A stretch of DNA of 8,711 nucleotides from the NCBI GenBank assembly GCA_020343555.1, contig CP070800.1, forward strand, positions 1,508,676 through 1,517,386, written 5' to 3'. Shown here piece by piece: positions 6,195 to 8,711 of this stretch (within the stretch, counting starts at the first letter, position 1; every line of letters begins with the position of its first letter). The position numbers and the translations under genes are program-made. This DNA is from Dehalococcoidales bacterium. Its GTDB lineage: Bacteria > Chloroflexota > Dehalococcoidia > Dehalococcoidales > UBA2162. The notes beneath the pieces were generated by a model. The model saw only the letters and a program-made list of their open reading frames with translations, did no database searches and had not been told where the DNA came from.

Positions 6195-7190
6195 TTGTCT
6201 CACCTCGTAGTGCCAAAAGTCGAATGTATTGAAACCGGAGAAAACTATGGCCGGTTTCGGGCCGAACCGCTGGAGAAAGGTTTCGGTATTACTCTCGGAA
6301 ACACAATAAGGAGAGTACTTCTTAGCCAACTCCAGGGTGCGGCGGTTACACGGGTGAAAATTGACGGAATTCAACATGAATTCTCTACAATACCTTATGT
6401 AAGAGAAGATGCAACAGAATTCTTGCTGAATCTGAAAGCGCTCAGGATAAAACCTGTTGCCGGTACAACCGGTAAACTTGTTCTTGATGTAGAGGGTGAA
6501 AGACGTATAACAGCGGCTGACATTAATCCTTCGGCTGATTTTGAGATAGCGAATCCGGATCTTTACCTGGCGACACTGGATTCAGCCGAAGCGAAACTTT
6601 ATGTTGAACTCGATGTCGAACTGGACAGTGGTTACAGGGAAGCTGAATCTACAGATAACATGGCCCTCGGTGTAATACCGGTCGACGCTATATTCAGCCC
6701 GATGAAGAAAGTAAATTACACTGTTGAACCGATATATATAGGTCAGGAAACAAGCCGAGAACGATTATACCTGGAGGTCTGGACCGACGGGACAATTTCT
6801 GCAACTGATGCGGTAAGTCAGGCAGCTGAGCTCCTTGAAGAGCAACTCCGTCCGTTCGTGAGTTTCTCTATAGAACCTTCTGACATACCTGATCTCGATC
6901 CCCTTGCACGGGATATTCCCGAAGAGTTATATAATATGCCGGTTGAACAGCTGAACCTGTCGGTTCGAACGATGAACTGCCTGAGACGGGGTGGTATCGC
7001 GACTGTGGGCGAACTCGCCAGTAAAGAAGAAAAGGAACTTATGGCCTTAAGAAACTTCGGGCAGAAATCCAACAGGGAGATCAAAGAACGCCTTGATTCT
7101 CTGGGTCTTTCTCTCGCTTCCACCGAACCTGAGGATGGTGGTGATGATGAAGAAGAAGAGATTGTTGAGACTGGCGAGGCTATAAACTAG
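6195..7190 (+). CDS. rpoA: DNA-directed RNA polymerase subunit alpha
   Basis: Alpha dimerises to nucleate RNA polymerase assembly and binds UP elements and activators through its C-terminal domain. The 331 residues are near family length. The N-terminal domain has LEKGFGITLGNTIRRVLLSQ, QHEFSTIPYVREDATEFLLN and VIPVDAIFSPMKKVNYTVEP. A linker rich in D/E and P leads to the C-terminal domain, which starts near residue 250 (VEQLNLSVRTMNCLRRGGI). R258 and N261 correspond to the DNA-contact residues R265 and N268 of E. coli, and NFGQKSNREIKERL matches the second helix-hairpin-helix motif. After residue 308 comes an acidic tail (EDGGDDEEEE at 313-322). The start is TTG with an ideal Shine-Dalgarno. 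Confidence 0.98.
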   Translation: MSHLVVPKVECIETGENYGRFRAEPLEKGFGITLGNTIRRVLLSQLQGAAVTRVKIDGIQHEFSTIPYVREDATEFLLNLKALRIKPVAGTTGKLVLDVEGERRITAADINPSADFEIANPDLYLATLDSAEAKLYVELDVELDSGYREAESTDNMALGVIPVDAIFSPMKKVNYTVEPIYIGQETSRERLYLEVWTDGTISATDAVSQAAELLEEQLRPFVSFSIEPSDIPDLDPLARDIPEELYNMPVEQLNLSVRTMNCLRRGGIATVGELASKEEKELMALRNFGQKSNREIKERLDSLGLSLASTEPEDGGDDEEEEIVETGEAIN

Positions 7191-7207
7191 AGTTAAGAGG
7201 AACTTAA

Positions 7208-7561
7208 ATGGGTCGAAAAACAGTAGAGGGAAAATCAGGCAAAACATCGGCATATAAGAAAGCCATGTACCGTAACCTTGTTACGGATCTGCTGAACCAT
7301 GAAAAGATTACTACAACCGAAGCAAAAGCGAAGCAGGTTCGGGGTATGGCGGAGAAGATGATCACGCTTGGGAAAAGAGGTAAACTCCATTCCCGACGGC
7401 AGGCATTAGGTTTTGTGTACAGCAAGGAAGTGACCGACAAGCTTTTTTCAGAACTTGCCGAGAGATATGCAGATCGTCCGGGTGGGTATACCCGTATTAC
7501 AAAGTTGGGACGCAGAATAGGCGATGGTGCCGAGATGGTCCAGCTTGAACTTGTTCAATAA
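7208..7561 (+). CDS. rplQ: 50S ribosomal protein L17
   Basis: L17 (bL17) is a bacterial large-subunit protein near the exit tunnel. The 117 residues contain the family core: [49 protein letters not shown], and the terminal [21 protein letters not shown] with MVQLELV. The N-terminus is unusual: it reads [16 protein letters not shown] instead of the common MRH-x(4-6)-LxR signature, though the spacing to the AMYRN helix equals that of E. coli L17. ATG 7208 has GAGGA (7197-7201) with a 6-nt spacer. It follows rpoA, closing the classical alpha operon. Confidence 0.97.
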   Translation: MGRKTVEGKSGKTSAYKKAMYRNLVTDLLNHEKITTTEAKAKQVRGMAEKMITLGKRGKLHSRRQALGFVYSKEVTDKLFSELAERYADRPGGYTRITKLGRRIGDGAEMVQLELVQ

Positions 7562-7566
7562 TAAAT

Positions 7567-7584
7567 CCACTGCTGTAAGCAGGG
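7567..7584 (+). other. Small hairpin in the rplQ-truA gap
   Basis: CTGCT (7570-7574) and AGCAG (7578-7582) pair perfectly around a three-base loop. The stem extends by CC/GG (7567-7568 with 7583-7584) past a bulged A. The right arm contains the only Shine-Dalgarno-like sequence (AGGG) of truA. No T-run follows, so it is not a standard intrinsic terminator. It could lower truA translation or be chance. Confidence 0.3.
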
Positions 7585-7594
7585 AAAAATACCG

Positions 7595-8374
7595 GTGGTA
7601 AAACAGGCAGAAACCACAAAAGTAGTTTTAATAATTGAATATGAAGGCACCCGTTACCACGGATTTCAGCTTCAGGGTAAACTCCCTACAATCCAGAAGG
7701 AACTTGAGACGGCTTTATTCAGCCTGACGGGAGAAAAAATCCGGGTTATATCAGCCAGCAGGACTGATGCCGGGGTACACGCGGAAGCTCAGGTAGTGAG
7801 TTTCAGGACAATATCAGGATATCCTGATGATACCTACGTAAATGCCCTGAATTATTACCTCCCTGGTGATATCGCGGTGAAAGCCGCGCACAGGGTGAAA
7901 GACTCGTTTAATGTCCGGCGCCATGCGGTCAGCCGGGAATATAATTACTATATATTAAACGGTAAGACTCGGTCTCCCCTCAGAGACAGGTTCTGTTACC
8001 TTCTTACCGGACAACTGAATATTGAAGCTATGAATGAAGCCAGCCAGGTGCTGCTCGGAGAGCACGACTTCGTTTCCTTCGTGAGTAACAAGGAAGCAGC
8101 TGAGAAAAGTACGGTGCGTCGGGTAGAACGGGTGGAAATGAGGAGAGAAGGCGACCTGGTGATATTTAATATCGTGGCGAATTCATTCCTGATGCACCAG
8201 GTTAGAAATACCGTCGGCAGTCTGATAAGGCTGGGTCGGGGAAAAATTAGCAAGGAAGAATTTAATAACATACTCGAAGCCAGGCAGCCTGGAAAGGCAT
8301 GGCCCACCGCCCCGGCGAAGGGACTCTGCCTGTTGAGGGTAAATTATAAGAATCCTATCGGGGAAGAAATATGA
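7595..8374 (+). CDS. truA: tRNA pseudouridine(38-40) synthase TruA
   Basis: TruA isomerises uridines 38-40 in the anticodon stem-loop of tRNAs. The 259 residues are typical. The N-terminal [12 protein letters not shown] (16-27) and TIQKELE precede the catalytic loop SRTDAGVHA, in which D58 is the nucleophile. Later conserved parts are [29 protein letters not shown] and the C-terminal [24 protein letters not shown] 7595 is the first start after an in-frame stop at 7562 and has only a weak Shine-Dalgarno (AGGG, 10-nt spacer) held in a small hairpin. The TGA stop overlaps the rplM ATG as ATGA. The energy-coupling-factor transporter genes often found between rplQ and truA in Firmicutes are absent. 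Confidence 0.97.
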   Translation: MVKQAETTKVVLIIEYEGTRYHGFQLQGKLPTIQKELETALFSLTGEKIRVISASRTDAGVHAEAQVVSFRTISGYPDDTYVNALNYYLPGDIAVKAAHRVKDSFNVRRHAVSREYNYYILNGKTRSPLRDRFCYLLTGQLNIEAMNEASQVLLGEHDFVSFVSNKEAAEKSTVRRVERVEMRREGDLVIFNIVANSFLMHQVRNTVGSLIRLGRGKISKEEFNNILEARQPGKAWPTAPAKGLCLLRVNYKNPIGEEI

Positions 8375-8711
8375 ATAAGACATATAGCGTAAAAGCATCT
8401 GAGATACAGAGGAGCTGGCACCTTATAGATGCAACCGACCAGGTCCTCGGCAAGCTGGCTACCCAGGCAGCGCAATTGCTCATGGGAAAGCATAAGCCGA
8501 TGTTCTCGAAACATATGGATACCGGTGATAATGTCGTCGTGATAAATGCCGCAAGAGTAAGAGTGACCGGCAAAAAGATGAAGCAGAAACTTTACTACCG
8601 GCATTCGGGTTATCCCGGCGGACTGAAATCGGTCAACCTGGAAAAATTGATGGAAACTCATCCTGAACGGGTGGTGGAATATGCCGTAAAGGGAATGATC
8701 CCTCATAATAA
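8371..8711 (+). CDS. rplM: 50S ribosomal protein L13, 3'-truncated
   Basis: L13 (uL13) is an early-assembly large-subunit protein. The 113 visible codons start [16 protein letters not shown] and include [63 protein letters not shown] and the [17 protein letters not shown] motif. The family is about 145 residues, so roughly 30 C-terminal residues (normally the rest of the LP-x-x-x-LGR region and the tail) lie beyond the window. ATG 8371 overlaps the truA stop by four bases and has GGGGAAG (8360-8366) within truA. rpsI would normally come next. Confidence 0.97.
   Translation, partial: MNKTYSVKASEIQRSWHLIDATDQVLGKLATQAAQLLMGKHKPMFSKHMDTGDNVVVINAARVRVTGKKMKQKLYYRHSGYPGGLKSVNLEKLMETHPERVVEYAVKGMIPHN

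Noticed and set aside
6930..6935. TATAAT within rpoA
   Set aside because: The nearest -35-like sequence (TTGCAC, 6904-6909) is 20 nt away and a poor match.
1..8711. Search for a novel defence, mobile or metabolic system
   Set aside because: Every substantial frame is a known conserved housekeeping gene in the usual order, leaving no room for an extra gene.

Overview
The window is an uninterrupted stretch of the bacterial spc and alpha ribosomal-protein operons. It holds 16 genes, all on the + strand, in the order rplR (5'-truncated), rpsE, rpmD, rplO, secY, adk, map, infA, rpmJ, rpsM, rpsK, rpsD, rpoA, rplQ, truA, rplM (3'-truncated). Almost every base is coding. The longest gap is 60 nt (infA to rpmJ) and several genes overlap. 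I see no mobile element, CRISPR array, tRNA, rRNA or convincing terminator.

Organism: the gene order (secY-adk-map-infA-rpmJ-rpsM-rpsK-rpsD-rpoA-rplQ, then truA-rplM) is the arrangement of Gram-positive-like and Chloroflexota genomes, not of enterobacteria. GC content is moderate. Protein sequence style (L36, S4 and adenylate kinase of the zinc type, and the RpoA N-terminus) together with the direct rplQ-truA junction lacking ECF transporter genes make a Chloroflexota/Dehalococcoidia-like bacterium my best guess. This is inference and I hold it weakly.

Layout: positions 2-1574 encode the end of the spc operon (L18, S5, L30, L15). Positions 1555-4324 encode the translocon channel SecY, then adenylate kinase and methionine aminopeptidase. 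Positions 4337-7561 form the alpha-operon part: IF-1, L36, S13, S11, S4, RNA polymerase alpha, L17. Positions 7595-8711 hold tRNA pseudouridine synthase TruA and the start of L13, which in most genomes is followed by rpsI. The products make ribosomes, start translation, transcribe genes, process nascent N-termini and export proteins, so their co-expression is expected.

Translation signals are the most informative non-coding content. secY and rpoA appear to start at TTG codons behind near-perfect Shine-Dalgarno sequences. Five genes have a Shine-Dalgarno that overlaps the stop codon of the gene before. No previously undescribed system is visible. The points worth a second look are small ones: a polyproline/acidic tail on S5, an encoded Asp at the S11 position that is Asn (isoaspartate-forming) in E. 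coli, an atypical L17 N-terminus, an acidic RpoA tail, and two possible RBS-occluding hairpins.
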